A stretch of DNA of 64,000 nucleotides from Ferrimonas pelagia (GCF_039543565.1 NZ_BAABJZ010000015.1:48491-112490); one strand, 5' to 3'. Numbered from the stretch's first letter, positions 36,046 to 46,154 are shown. The notes: generated by a model from the letters alone, not told the origin. Made by a program: numbers and translations.

Positions 36046-36770
36046 ACGGCCTCCTTGCTGTGTTGCGTTGGAGCGAGCGGACGGATCACCCGGGCGGGGA
36101 CGCCGCCGGCTAAGACATTGGCGGGCAGATCCGCTGTCACCACGGAGCCGGCGGCCACCACGGTGCCGCGACCTATGGTGATCCCCGCACCGACAAAAAC
36201 GCCGGTACAAAGCCAGACGTCGTTTTCCAACACTATGTCGCCGCATTGTTTGTCTTGTTCGGGCAGGCCCGCTGCGCGCTCTGGGGCGGAGAGTGGGTGG
36301 CCAGGAAAGCCGGCTAGGTGGCAGCGGCCCGCTAAGCGGACGTTGTCGCCAAGCACAACCTGGCCGGCGACGGCGATGTTGCACTGCCAGCCGATGTCGC
36401 AATTGTTGCCGATCTGTAAGTGGGAGCCCGAGCCGCTGGCGCGGCCGAAGAAGCTGGTTTTGCCACTGATCCGGCAATCACGGCCTGCGGTGATGGACAG
36501 TGGCCCGAGGATCTGCGGCATGCCGCTATAGAGCTGCAATCGGGGAGCTTCCTGAGTCAACCGGGCGCGAAACATCGGCGAGAAGTAGCCCCATTGAAGG
36601 GCGCCTTGCAGCAGGCCTATCAAGCTAAGGTGCAACTGATAGAGTGGGGTGAACAGCATTGCTGTTCGCGGAATTTGCAGGTTGCGAAGCCGTTTGTAAC
36701 TGCGAAAAAGCCATTGGCTTAGAGGTGTATCCTGCTGTTTAATCCACACTTTTAGACTTGCTGAGGTCAT
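36042..36770 (-). CDS. Hexapeptide-repeat acyltransferase (LbH fold)
   Basis: This 242-residue protein has left-handed beta-helix repeats from about residue 90 onward (IGNNCDIGWQCNIAVAG, GDIVLENDVWLCTGVFVGAG, ITIGRGTVVAAGSVVTADLPANVLAGGVPARVI), as in WcaF/LacA-type O-acetyltransferases. It is translationally coupled to the glycosyltransferase that follows, so it probably O-acylates the same glycan. The start has no strong ribosome site, so it could be slightly downstream. Confidence 0.8.
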   Translation of the reverse strand: MTSASLKVWIKQQDTPLSQWLFRSYKRLRNLQIPRTAMLFTPLYQLHLSLIGLLQGALQWGYFSPMFRARLTQEAPRLQLYSGMPQILGPLSITAGRDCRISGKTSFFGRASGSGSHLQIGNNCDIGWQCNIAVAGQVVLGDNVRLAGRCHLAGFPGHPLSAPERAAGLPEQDKQCGDIVLENDVWLCTGVFVGAGITIGRGTVVAAGSVVTADLPANVLAGGVPARVIRPLAPTQHSKEAV

Positions 36771-36857
36771 GGGCTACGCTCTTTCTTTCCGAGGTTATAT
36801 CCGGAATAAGCGAAGATCGGGCCAAGTTGTATCGTACCTTGCGTTGTGTGAGGAGAC

Positions 36858-39800
36858 TCAATCGATATCGAATGAGTAGTACAGATCGAGTGATTGCTCT
36901 GTGGTGTCGGTGATCGCACTGACCGCCTCCAGCCAGAGCCGCTGCAGCAGATTGTATCGGACGGTCAGTTCGTTGATGGAGTCGAACACGCCGACGCCAT
37001 ATTTGATGTAGAGGCGCTTGCCGACAAAGGCGCTGATGGTGATCTGGGTTTCATCCCCGGCGCCCTCGGTATCGACGATCACATCATTAAAGCCGAGGCC
37101 CTCGCCGATGGTGGTGATCAGGCCGCCGGTGGTGCCGACGCCTAAGGACAGGGCGGCGGAGGTAAACAGCGAGCTACCCCCCTCGCTGGCATTGAGGCCT
37201 TGACCTCGGGTGAGGTAAGACAAGATCTCCTGTTGCTCCATGGCCGGCGAGGAGAACAGGGTCAGTTGCGGGGTCGCAGGGGTGCCGGTAAGGCGCACAC
37301 CGGCGGTGACGTCATCGGCTTCGATCTCGCGCGAGGCCTCGACATCCAGGTTGGGCAGCTCTGGCGGCCCATTAAAGCTAAATTGCCCTCGGTTGATCTG
37401 CAGGCGCTGTCCAAACGCACGAAAGCGGCCTTGACTGAGGGTGAGCTCGCCAAACGCTTGCAGTGGCTGGCCGAGACCTTGTCGTACGGTGACGTCGCCA
37501 CCCAGGGTGCCGCTGAGCCCCAGTGCTTCAATATCAATGACGTTGTCCAACTGAATACGAAGATCCATTTCCGTCCGGGTGTTTAGGGTGTCGGGCTTTT
37601 GTACCTGAGTGTCGACGAAGACCACGTCCTGACTGACTTCAACTGCGCCTTCCGGCAGAGATTCAAGGGTGAAAGAGCCTTGGGTGAGTCGTAAGTCGCC
37701 TTCGATGCCGATCCGCTCCGGGGTCAAGGATAAGTGCAGATCTGGCGTGGCTTCCAGCATCATAATGGGGGGATATAGCACTTGCAGTCGTTCGCCGGTG
37801 AGGTGTATTTGCGCCTCCAACCCTTGTTGCCAGCGAAATTGGCCCTCGAGCTGGGCTTGGCCGTCGCCCATCTTGCTGCGGCCACGCAGGGTGCCATGAT
37901 CCTGCTGGAAATGCGCGTTGATCTGGATATCGTCCAGTTCGGTCGGGTTGTGGATCGAGCGCAGCTTGCCTTGGCTGAGGGTGAGCTCGCCGAGGATCTG
38001 CGGTTGACGCAGGGTACCGGCGAAATCGAGCTTGCCGTCGAGCACCCCAGTGGCATCGCTGAGATCGGTAAACCAAGCCAGATAGGGGGAGAGATCGAGT
38101 CCTTGGCTGGTGAGACTGCCCGATAGCGCGTAGGGCGGGGTGCTGGCCAGCGTCAATTGGGTGTCCCAGCCTCGGCCAGGTTCCAGGATGGTTTGGTTGT
38201 AAAACTGCAGGCCGCTCTTGCTTAAGCGCAATTGGGCTTGGAGTTGTTGCCATTGCAGCTGACTGCGCGGCAGACCCGGTCCTCGGTGCAGCTGCATTTC
38301 ACCGCCGTTATTGCTTAATCCCATTTGCAGCCAAGGAAGCTCTCCGGGCTGCCAACTGATGCTGGCGGTACCGGTCAGATCGGCTTTGGGCTTGAGACGT
38401 TTGGGGAGCCAGGGCTTCAGCAGACTGGCGGGATCGGCATTGAGCTCGGCCGCCATCGCACCACGCTGGCCAATTAACGCCGGGCCGTTGAGGCAAAGCT
38501 CCGTCCCTCGGCCTAGCCAGCAGTGCTGACCTATCACCAGTTCCAGGGCGTTGAGATCCAGCGCCAGTGTCGCCGGTTGCTGCAAGGCAAATTGCCATTG
38601 GGGCCAGGTGAACTCGGCCTGGGTCCAATGCCCAAGCCAGCGTTGCTGCTGTGGCTGGAGCTCCCCGTCAAGGGCGAGATCGAGCTGTGTGTCTCCGTCG
38701 AGGGCAAGGCTTAGGCGCTGAGCCTGATGATCGCCATTAGCGCGTAGGTGCAGCGAGCCCAATGGCGTGTCGTCATAGTGCAGCGAGGGGGTTGTCAGGG
38801 TTAATTCAAATTGGTGAGACTGGCGTGGCTTATAACGTCCGCGTACATTCAGCCGGTTGCTGCTGAGTTGTTGATAGCCGAGCGCTTCTGCCACGCCGCG
38901 GAGCGACAGTTCTGGATCGTGTTCGGGGCCGCGCAAGCGTACAGAGAGCTCTGCGTTGCCGCTGAGTTCGGGCTGCCACTGTTGTATTTGATCACTGCGG
39001 ATCTGACCGTCCATCCGCCAGAAGGAACGGCCTTGATCCATCACTAAGCCACCATCGAGTTCGAGCTCGGTGCCGTTGAGCGCCAGCGTCACTTGATCGG
39101 CAAAACCGTGCCATTGCTGATCCAGTTGACCTGTGCCCTGGGCTTTGAGCGGGTAGCCCCAGATCTGCCCTTGCAGATCGGCGTCGGTGATCGCCAGTTG
39201 CCATTGTTCGCCGCGCCAAGCGCCTTGGGTTTGCAGGGCTCCGTCGAGCTGTAGGCCCAGCTCAGGCAGTTGCTCACTGAGATCAAGCTGATTGGCTCGG
39301 ATCTGCGCTTGCCAGGCATAGCCTTGCTGATAGTCCAGGCTGCCATTGAGCTGAGCTTCACCTTGGTTACTCATGAGGTTTGCGTGATGCAATGTGAGCC
39401 GCTGATCGCCATGCTCACCGATCATCAGCAGTTGTATCGGCTCTTGCGTGGCGCCCTGGAGCTGACCATTCAGGGTGAACCGCTGCTGATGCAGTGAGCC
39501 CTGGCTGTGGGCGCTAAGATCTTTCAGTGTCCATTGGGGCTCGCCTTGCAGCGGCCAATGCAGCTGGTTGGCTTGGATCTGGGCCTGGTACGGCAGGGCG
39601 GGCTGGCTGAGATCGAGCCGGGCCAGTAATTGTCCCTGCTGCTGCTGGGCACTGTCGATGGCGACATCAAGCTGGCGAAAACCACCAGAGATCTGCGCGC
39701 TCAGTGGCTGTTCGTGCAGTTGCGGTAGCCAGGGCAGTTGCTTGAGCTGACCTTGGAGCGCGGCGGCCATCGGATAATCGTCGATGAAGTCGATGCTGAA

Positions 39801-40595
39801 ATGGCCCTGGGCATTGGCCCAATTGTGGCGTGCGTCAAAACTGGTCAGGCTCAGTTGGGTATGGTGCCAGCGGCCGTGGGTCGCGAGCGCTTCGATGTGG
39901 TGGTGCTGATCGCCGATCAACACGTGGCTGTCGCTGATCTGAGCACCTTCCAGCAGGATCTCAAACGGCAGCTGTACCTCAGGCAATGACGCCAGCGGCC
40001 ATTCCTCGCTGTCAGCGCCATCGCTGAGCGGGATGATAATGCGCGCGGACTCGAGTTGGGGCTGTTGCAGGGCGAGTAGCACCGGGGTCAGCTCAACGCC
40101 ACTGCGGATCCGATCAGCCTGATAGTGCATCAGATCGATCCGGACATCGATCTGACGCAGATCGGCCTGTTGCACCACAATGCTAAGGGGCAGCGGGATC
40201 CCGGCGTATTGACCCTTAGGACGCGCGGGGGGTGGGGAGGCGGGCGGACGGGTGTCGTCCTCGAGCGTAACATAGACCCGCACCGCGGCGGCATCGAGCT
40301 GCTCTGCGCAGATCCGAGCTTGCAACAGGCAGTGGAGTTTCCACTGAAACTCCGCCTCATCCACTTCGACGGTGACGTTGTCGAGGTGCAGGGCAAAGTG
40401 GTGCAGCGCCAGCCCGCGATTCAGGGTGCCGCCACGATAGCTGAGGCTCAGCGGCGGGGCGATGGCATCGACGGTGGCGAGTAGCAGATGGGTGCCAAGC
40501 GGGGTCCCCAGCAAAAGCGCGAGCAGCACCAAGAGTACCAGAGGCACACTGGCGAGGAGCAGGCCGATCTTACGGAGCTGGGCACGCAACGTCAT
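36858..40595 (-). CDS. tamB: Translocation and assembly module subunit TamB
   Basis: This 1245-residue AsmA-like periplasmic bridge protein works with TamA in outer-membrane assembly and lipid transport. An N-terminal membrane anchor (LLLASVPLVLLVLLALLLGTP, about residues 10-32) is followed by a long beta-repeat rod. The conserved C-terminal DUF490 region ends SLDLYYSFDID, typical of TamB. The ATG at 40595 overlaps the tamA stop (ATGA), fixing the start 11 codons inside the longest ORF. The length is typical (about 1250). Confidence 0.94.
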   Translation of the reverse strand: MTLRAQLRKIGLLLASVPLVLLVLLALLLGTPLGTHLLLATVDAIAPPLSLSYRGGTLNRGLALHHFALHLDNVTVEVDEAEFQWKLHCLLQARICAEQLDAAAVRVYVTLEDDTRPPASPPPARPKGQYAGIPLPLSIVVQQADLRQIDVRIDLMHYQADRIRSGVELTPVLLALQQPQLESARIIIPLSDGADSEEWPLASLPEVQLPFEILLEGAQISDSHVLIGDQHHHIEALATHGRWHHTQLSLTSFDARHNWANAQGHFSIDFIDDYPMAAALQGQLKQLPWLPQLHEQPLSAQISGGFRQLDVAIDSAQQQQGQLLARLDLSQPALPYQAQIQANQLHWPLQGEPQWTLKDLSAHSQGSLHQQRFTLNGQLQGATQEPIQLLMIGEHGDQRLTLHHANLMSNQGEAQLNGSLDYQQGYAWQAQIRANQLDLSEQLPELGLQLDGALQTQGAWRGEQWQLAITDADLQGQIWGYPLKAQGTGQLDQQWHGFADQVTLALNGTELELDGGLVMDQGRSFWRMDGQIRSDQIQQWQPELSGNAELSVRLRGPEHDPELSLRGVAEALGYQQLSSNRLNVRGRYKPRQSHQFELTLTTPSLHYDDTPLGSLHLRANGDHQAQRLSLALDGDTQLDLALDGELQPQQQRWLGHWTQAEFTWPQWQFALQQPATLALDLNALELVIGQHCWLGRGTELCLNGPALIGQRGAMAAELNADPASLLKPWLPKRLKPKADLTGTASISWQPGELPWLQMGLSNNGGEMQLHRGPGLPRSQLQWQQLQAQLRLSKSGLQFYNQTILEPGRGWDTQLTLASTPPYALSGSLTSQGLDLSPYLAWFTDLSDATGVLDGKLDFAGTLRQPQILGELTLSQGKLRSIHNPTELDDIQINAHFQQDHGTLRGRSKMGDGQAQLEGQFRWQQGLEAQIHLTGERLQVLYPPIMMLEATPDLHLSLTPERIGIEGDLRLTQGSFTLESLPEGAVEVSQDVVFVDTQVQKPDTLNTRTEMDLRIQLDNVIDIEALGLSGTLGGDVTVRQGLGQPLQAFGELTLSQGRFRAFGQRLQINRGQFSFNGPPELPNLDVEASREIEADDVTAGVRLTGTPATPQLTLFSSPAMEQQEILSYLTRGQGLNASEGGSSLFTSAALSLGVGTTGGLITTIGEGLGFNDVIVDTEGAGDETQITISAFVGKRLYIKYGVGVFDSINELTVRYNLLQRLWLEAVSAITDTTEQSLDLYYSFDID

Positions 40596-42460
40596 AACTC
40601 GGCTCCGATGGTGATGTGCAAACGCCAAGGGTTATCGGATTCGCTGATCCCAACGCCAATATCTAAGCGGATGGGGCCGATAGGTGAGATCCAGTGTAGC
40701 CCGCCGCCAACCGAGGTCACCACCTTAAAGGCATCGGAATCATACACATCAAACGCGTTTCCGCTATCGATGAAGGCGGCCAGGCGCCAGCGCTCAAACA
40801 GGTAATATTGGTACTCGACGCTACCGACCAAAAGATAGCGGCCACCGACACTGATGGTGGTTTCAGTGTCTTCGCCTTCATCGACCACGGCCTTCGGGCC
40901 TAAGGTCTGATAACCAAAGCCCCGTATGGATTGGTCGCCACCGGCAAAGAAGCGCAGCGAAGGGGCGAGATCCAGCAGCTCGTCATCGTCCACCAGATTG
41001 AACCCCAGCTCCAGACGCGAGCTGAGCCGGTGCTTGGGCCAGGGGGTGGCGATCATCCTCAGCTGACCGCGAAAACGTGTGGTGCGTTGATCGGATCGGA
41101 TGAAGGGCTCGCCATGCTCGAGCTGATAGTGCTGACGAAAACCCGCACTGGGATCCAGTTGTGGCCCGGAGCGTTGCGTGTGGGTGAAGCTGATCCCCGG
41201 CAGGATGTAATCGGCGGTGGGGCTGAGGCTGGCTTGCTGCCATGACTCGCTGAGGTAACGCAGGTAGAGGGTGCGGGTCCAACCGCCGCCGGTGACGGTT
41301 TTGCGGCCAACGGCGCCCTGGTATTGCGTACTGTCGATATCGCCAAATTTCTCTTTGCCGACGCTGGCGCGCAGCTGTAGCTGATCGTTCAGTGGGTGTT
41401 TGATGGGGATCCGGTAATCGAAGCTGAGTTTGGGGTTGAGTTCAGACAGTTCCGCTTTGGTCTCCTGGCTGTGGCCATGACGATTCACCACCGGGGTGCG
41501 CCATGTGGTGGAAAGCCGAGCACGGGTATCGGTGGCATAGCCGATCCCGACATCAAACGAGTGACGTGGCGGCGGCGATAGGCCGGCTTCGATCGGGATC
41601 ACGCCATCGACGGCCCGGGCTGGATGGGGCAACACCTTGACGTCTTGAAAGTAGCCGGAGCTGAACAGACTGTTGGTCAGCTTACCTATCTCTGAGCTGT
41701 GGTAGGGCGTACCTGGCTCGAAAGTGACCAGCTTCTGCAGTAGATCCGGGTTGAGCTCCGAGGCCCAAAATTCCACCTCGCCGAGGCGGTAGCGTAAGCC
41801 GCTTTGGTAGAGCAAGAGCAGATCGGCCTGGTTGTTGTCGCGATCGATCTCCAGTCGATGTTGCGTCATATCGCCATCGAGGTAGCCCCGGACCAGACCC
41901 ATTGAGATGATGTCGGCCTTCAATTGCAGGTAGCGGCCGTGATGGACGGGATCCCCCGGTCGGATGGTGATGGCATCGAGTCGGGCTTGAAACACGGGAT
42001 CATCCCGGGCCTCGCCTTCGATCAGGACGAGGACGCGGTTATAGCGTACCGGCTCACCTGGGGTGATGCTCAGAGTGAGCTGCCAATCGCCTGCTGTACG
42101 CTGTAGATCGGACTCAACCTCGGCCCGATAGTAACCGAGTGCTTGCAGCGCTTCATCCACCCGCTCTTGATAGCTAAAGAGAAAGCTGGCGCGGGTGGCT
42201 GGACTGTCGGGCAAGGGTGATAGGTGGGCACGGACATTGTCGGCCAAGTTGCCCTTGATGCCCTTTAGGGTCAGCTTCAGTCCGCCGCTGGCTTGCATCA
42301 CCTCCCCCCTTGCTGCAGCTCTTGGCTCGGGGCCGCGGGGCGCCGGTGATTGTGGCTGCGCTGAGAGTGACGCAGGTTCCTCCTTCGTCGGGGACGCGTC
42401 AGTCGCAAAGGCACTGGCAGTCATCAGCATGAGGAAGAACGCGATGGGTCGCAAAGCCAC
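40592..42460 (-). CDS. tamA: Translocation and assembly module subunit TamA (BamA/Omp85 family)
   Basis: This 622-residue outer-membrane protein has a signal peptide (ending AFA, about residue 19), three POTRA domains (about 60-310) and a 16-strand Omp85 barrel. Its motif FFAGGDQSIRGFGYQTLGP is the lid-lock VRGF/Y-like element, and the chain ends HITIGAEL. The start is a GTG at 42460; an in-frame stop lies 13 codons further upstream. A low-complexity, Ala/Pro-rich linker follows the signal peptide. It is coupled to tamB. Confidence 0.93.
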   Translation of the reverse strand: MALRPIAFFLMLMTASAFATDASPTKEEPASLSAQPQSPAPRGPEPRAAARGEVMQASGGLKLTLKGIKGNLADNVRAHLSPLPDSPATRASFLFSYQERVDEALQALGYYRAEVESDLQRTAGDWQLTLSITPGEPVRYNRVLVLIEGEARDDPVFQARLDAITIRPGDPVHHGRYLQLKADIISMGLVRGYLDGDMTQHRLEIDRDNNQADLLLLYQSGLRYRLGEVEFWASELNPDLLQKLVTFEPGTPYHSSEIGKLTNSLFSSGYFQDVKVLPHPARAVDGVIPIEAGLSPPPRHSFDVGIGYATDTRARLSTTWRTPVVNRHGHSQETKAELSELNPKLSFDYRIPIKHPLNDQLQLRASVGKEKFGDIDSTQYQGAVGRKTVTGGGWTRTLYLRYLSESWQQASLSPTADYILPGISFTHTQRSGPQLDPSAGFRQHYQLEHGEPFIRSDQRTTRFRGQLRMIATPWPKHRLSSRLELGFNLVDDDELLDLAPSLRFFAGGDQSIRGFGYQTLGPKAVVDEGEDTETTISVGGRYLLVGSVEYQYYLFERWRLAAFIDSGNAFDVYDSDAFKVVTSVGGGLHWISPIGPIRLDIGVGISESDNPWRLHITIGAEL

Positions 42461-42602
42461 TCCAGAGGTTATGGATGAGGAGATCGGCCGGTACCCTCAT
42501 CCTGCAACAAGAAAAGCGAATTAATTTTAGTATCTTAACAGTTGATAGCCAATCTCTCAGCATGATATTAAGGGCAGGTTAACAGGGAGTTTGGAGTCTA
42601 GG

Positions 42603-42998
42603 ATGCTGTTCTGGCGAGTGATGTTGGTGCTGTTGATGGTGATGATGGTGTGCCAGAGTGTGAGTTGGCTATTGAATGGTGGCCTAAGCATGCTGCAGTG
42701 GTTGTTGTTGTGTGTCGCTGTCTTACTGTTTTTCCCCGCCTGTGGTTACGCCTACAACTATCCCATCGTGCCCCGCTGGTATGCCATCGTCTGTGCGTGC
42801 ATTCTGTTTGTCACCTTTCAGTTTTCTCTGGCCACTTGGCTGTTGGTCTGGATGAAGCACCCGCAGTTGTCTGCTTTGCTGCCGTTGATGGTTCACCTCT
42901 GCGTGGTGATGATCTTTCTGTACCCCGTATGGCAATACGCTTTCAAGTCTCCGCAGCTCTGGCAGGCGCCCAAAGGAACAACGCGAATGCGTTTTTAG
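42603..42998 (+). CDS. Small hypothetical membrane protein
   Basis: This 131-residue protein has four predicted membrane helices (MLVLLMVMMVCQSVSWLL, MLQWLLLCVAVLLFFPACG, WYAIVCACILFVTFQFSLATWLLV, LLPLMVHLCVVMIFLYPVW). GGAG precedes the ATG at 42603 and is a better start than a TTG upstream. It is divergent from tamA. No family is recognised. Confidence 0.6.
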   Translation: MLFWRVMLVLLMVMMVCQSVSWLLNGGLSMLQWLLLCVAVLLFFPACGYAYNYPIVPRWYAIVCACILFVTFQFSLATWLLVWMKHPQLSALLPLMVHLCVVMIFLYPVWQYAFKSPQLWQAPKGTTRMRF

Positions 42999-43105
42999 CC
43001 TAGAGCCGGTCAAAGATCCCGACCGGCGCAATCGATAGAATGGTCACCGTTGCGGCCTTGAAACGGCTATCTTTAGCGAAAGAGTCATAGGCGAAGAGGT
43101 GCAGG

Positions 43106-43522
43106 ATGGAATCGGTTAAAGTGCGAGATTATATGACGCGTCACCCGGTGATGCTGACGACGCAGACGCCGTTGTCCAATGCGGTTGAGGCTCTGCTAAA
43201 GGCGGGGCAAGCCGGGGCGCCGGTGATCGACTCGGAAGGCATGCTGGTTGGATTTGCCTCGGAAAAAGATTGCTTGTCGCTGCTGCTTAAGAGCAGCTAT
43301 CACTGCGATCTGACGGCCACGGTGGCGGAGGTGATGCGCCCTGATGTGCTGACGGTCACGCCGGACGATTCGGTGTTGGCTTTGGCCGACCAGATGTTGG
43401 GGGATAAACCGAAGATCTATCCGGTTGTTGAAGCCGGTAAGGTGGTGGGCATGATCGATCGGAGCAAGGTGTTACAGGCAGTCTCGACCCACTTGAAGGT
43501 TTGCTTCCGTCACGCGGTTTGA
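43106..43522 (+). CDS. CBS-domain-pair protein
   Basis: This 138-residue cytoplasmic protein consists of two CBS motifs: VRDYMTRHPVMLTTQTPLSNAVEALLKAGQAGAPVID and VAEVMRPDVLTVTPDDSVLALADQML...YPVVEAGKVVGMIDRSKVLQAV. Such stand-alone pairs bind adenine nucleotides and regulate partners. No partner domain is fused, and the neighbours (cysE, small membrane protein) do not reveal a target. Confidence 0.88.
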   Translation: MESVKVRDYMTRHPVMLTTQTPLSNAVEALLKAGQAGAPVIDSEGMLVGFASEKDCLSLLLKSSYHCDLTATVAEVMRPDVLTVTPDDSVLALADQMLGDKPKIYPVVEAGKVVGMIDRSKVLQAVSTHLKVCFRHAV

Positions 43523-43630
43523 GCCCGTGCTGACCGGCTGAGGGGTTGCTCGATTTCATTAAGAAAAGCTGCAAACTGGTTGTCACTTTGGCGTACCATT
43601 ACGCCATTGAGCGTATTGGAGAATTGAGCA

Positions 43631-44416
43631 ATGAAAAAGCAGATCTGGGAGCAACTGCGACGAGAAGCTGAGTTTGTGACCCAGAATGAGCCACTGCTCA
43701 CCAGTTATGTCCATACCTGTATCTTAAGTCACCGTAGCCTGGGCTCGGCCTTGAGCTTTATTCTGTCGAATAAGGTGGCGGATGAGGTGATGTCGGCTGT
43801 GGTGCTGCGTGAATTGCTGGAAGAGGCGTACGCCAAGGATCAAGCCATCATTGACCATGCCGCGTTCGATCTCGAAGCGGTGTTTCAGCGCGATCCGGCG
43901 ATCAAAACCCAGCTGACCATCTTGCTGCACCTCAAAGGGTTTCAGTCCATTCAGGTCCATCGTTTGGCCCACTTTTTGTGGAACAATGGCCGTGAGGCGT
44001 TGGCGTTGTTTTTACAGAGCCGCAACTCAGAGGTCTATGGTGTCGATATCCATCCCGCCGCCAGCATTGGCAAGGGCGTGATGTTTGATCATGCTACCGG
44101 GATCGTGGTGGGTGAGACGGCGGTGATCGAAGACAACGTGTCGATCTTGCAGTCGGTGACGTTGGGCGGGACGGGGAACGAAGAGGGCGATCGTCACCCG
44201 AAGATCCGCTCGGGTGTGATGATCGGCGCCGGTGCCAAGGTGCTGGGGAATATTGAGGTCGGCGAGGGCGCTCGGATCGGCGCCAATTCCGTGGTGCTGA
44301 ATCCGGTTGCCGCGCATGTGACTGTGGTTGGGATCCCGGCTAGGGTGGTCGGGAAACCGGCCTGCGATCAGCCGTGCGAGACCATGGATCAAAACTTCCT
44401 CAGCGACGGGATCTGA
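43631..44416 (+). CDS. cysE: Serine O-acetyltransferase
   Basis: This 261-residue enzyme makes O-acetylserine for cysteine synthesis. The N-terminal helical SAT domain (LLTSYVHTCILSHRSLGSALSFIL) is followed by hexapeptide repeats with YGVDIHPAASIGKGVMFDHATGIVVGETAVI, which carries the catalytic His. The C-terminal tail, which in CysE mediates binding to CysK through a final Ile, here ends FLSDGI, so complex formation is expected. A palindromic terminator follows. Confidence 0.96.
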   Translation: MKKQIWEQLRREAEFVTQNEPLLTSYVHTCILSHRSLGSALSFILSNKVADEVMSAVVLRELLEEAYAKDQAIIDHAAFDLEAVFQRDPAIKTQLTILLHLKGFQSIQVHRLAHFLWNNGREALALFLQSRNSEVYGVDIHPAASIGKGVMFDHATGIVVGETAVIEDNVSILQSVTLGGTGNEEGDRHPKIRSGVMIGAGAKVLGNIEVGEGARIGANSVVLNPVAAHVTVVGIPARVVGKPACDQPCETMDQNFLSDGI

Positions 44417-44431
44417 ATCGGATTGTGTGCT

Positions 44432-44459
44432 AAAACGCCGCGCGATCGCGCGGCGTTTT
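44432..44459. terminator. Palindromic terminator after cysE
   Basis: AAAACGCCGCGCGA and its exact reverse complement form a 28-bp palindrome with A and T tails. It can serve cysE (plus) and the convergent LysE-type gene (minus). Confidence 0.88.
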
Positions 44460-44475
44460 GCGCTTTGTGGGGCAA

Positions 44476-45084
44476 CTAGATCCAGACGACTCGGATCGCC
44501 AACACGATCAGGATCAGCGCCGTTGCCCGATCCAACCACAAGGTATTGTGTTGCAGCCAGCCCATCAGCGGGGTCCGCGCTACCCCAGCAGCCACCAAGC
44601 AATACCAAAGGGCGTCGATCCCGCCGGCGGTGGCCATCATGATCACCTTTTCCGTCCAACCCGCGTCGGCACGGACAAACTGACTGAACAGGGCGATAAA
44701 GAAGATGGCGATCTTGGGGTTGAGAAAGGCCACTAGGAAGCCGCCGCTGAAGCCGTGATAGCGGCCATAACTGGCTTCGTCGTTTGATGACGTCGTTGCG
44801 GGCTTGGGCTTTATCGCCTGCCAGGCCAGGTACACCAGGAAGGTGGCACCCAGATAGCGGATCGCTTCAAACAGCCAAGGGGTTTGAGTGATCATCAGAC
44901 CCAGGCCCATGGCGACCAGCAGGGCGTATAGGGCGATCCCCAGACCATGACCGATGGCGGTGGCCATGCCCTGCTGGATCCCGCCTCGTACGGTGTTGCG
45001 GATCACCAGTGCCAGAGAGGGACCTGGACTCATGGCGCCTAAGGTACAGATGGTGGCGAGGGAGAGCCAAAGGGTGAAGGTCAT
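44476..45084 (-). CDS. LysE/RhtB-family amino-acid exporter
   Basis: This 202-residue inner-membrane protein has about six helices and the family signature near the N terminus (GAMSPGPSLALVIRNTVRGG). LysE/RhtB proteins export amino acids such as lysine, homoserine or threonine. It sits convergent to cysE, so export of cysteine or O-acetylserine is possible, but the substrate cannot be read from sequence. Confidence 0.88.
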   Translation of the reverse strand: MTFTLWLSLATICTLGAMSPGPSLALVIRNTVRGGIQQGMATAIGHGLGIALYALLVAMGLGLMITQTPWLFEAIRYLGATFLVYLAWQAIKPKPATTSSNDEASYGRYHGFSGGFLVAFLNPKIAIFFIALFSQFVRADAGWTEKVIMMATAGGIDALWYCLVAAGVARTPLMGWLQHNTLWLDRATALILIVLAIRVVWI

Positions 45085-45299
45085 GTTGAACTACTCAAAT
45101 ATCATCGGGGACAAAAGGATAACCGAATGATCGCGGAGGAAAAAGCGGGGCTGATGCGGTCAGTTCGCTTCGGGTTTGCTGGATGCAGGTCAGAGTGGCG
45201 AAAATTCTGAACTAGACTGATAAGCAAAGCCATTTTCCCCAGTGATGGCGATAACATAAGTGAACAAATAGCGCTCAATAAGGCTGTGGTTTTTTGTGA

Positions 45300-45319
45300 A
45301 AGGACTGTTCACTGTCCTT
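45300..45319. promoter_or_regulatory. Inverted repeat upstream of the DeoR-type regulator
   Basis: AAGGAC and GTCCTT arms enclose an 8-nt spacer, 71 bp before the regulator start. It may be an autoregulatory operator. The rest of the 305-bp gap (45085-45389) shows no gene. Confidence 0.35.
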
Positions 45320-45389
45320 CAGGCTCGGTAAAATCCTCAGTCTTATTTGAAAGGTATGACCTAATTACCACGCACACAAGGTTAGAGTT

Positions 45390-46154
45390 ATGATCCCTGC
45401 GGAACGACAACGAATCATTCTAAAAATGCTGGAGTCTCGTGAGATCTGCACCATAGGTGAATTGACCGAGAAGCTCGGTGTTTCCCATATGACGGTGCGG
45501 CGGGACATTGCCAAACTGGAGTCGAAAGGTCGGGTGTTTTCCGTTGCCGGCGGGGTTCAGCGTACGGAAACCGTGCGGGAAGAGATGACGCTGAAGACCA
45601 CGAAAACCCACAACATCAACGTTAAACAAGCGCTGGGGCAGAAAGCCAAAGAGATGATCCCAGAGCGATCCACGGTTTACCTTGATGCTGGCTCAACCAT
45701 GATGGAGGTGGCCAAGCAGTTGGTCGACCGGGATGACATTTTGTTGGTGACCAATGATTTCTTTATCACGGCGTACATGGCCGAGCACGGTCGCTGCGAG
45801 ATCTACCATACCGGCGGTAAGGTCGACAGGCGTAATAACTCCTGCGTCGGTCAGCAGGCCAAGTCCTTCTTGCGTCAGCTGAATATCGATGTCGCCTTTA
45901 TTGCCACCGCTTGTTGGGACAATCGAGGCATTTCCAGCCCAAGTGAAGACAAAGTCGTGGTGAAGCAGAAGGTTGCTGAGGTCTCGCGCGAAGTCGTATT
46001 GGTGTGTGACTCGAGCAAGTACGGCAAAACGGGCACCTTCCTGGCGCTGCCAAACGAAGCCTTCGATCGCATGTTAACCGACAATGGTCTGCCTGAGCCT
46101 TATGCTGAGCAGCTGGCACAGCAAGACATTGAGGTGATCCGCATCGAGCGTTAA
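45390..46154 (+). CDS. DeoR/GlpR-family transcriptional regulator
   Basis: This 254-residue repressor has an N-terminal helix-turn-helix (ERQRIILKMLESREICTIGELTEKLGVSHMTVRRDIAKLE, residues 5-45) and a DeoRC sugar-phosphate sensor domain with VYLDAGSTMMEVAK. The sensor domain belongs to the fold that binds phosphorylated sugars. No sugar catabolic genes adjoin it, so the regulon is unknown. Confidence 0.9.
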   Translation: MIPAERQRIILKMLESREICTIGELTEKLGVSHMTVRRDIAKLESKGRVFSVAGGVQRTETVREEMTLKTTKTHNINVKQALGQKAKEMIPERSTVYLDAGSTMMEVAKQLVDRDDILLVTNDFFITAYMAEHGRCEIYHTGGKVDRRNNSCVGQQAKSFLRQLNIDVAFIATACWDNRGISSPSEDKVVVKQKVAEVSREVVLVCDSSKYGKTGTFLALPNEAFDRMLTDNGLPEPYAEQLAQQDIEVIRIER

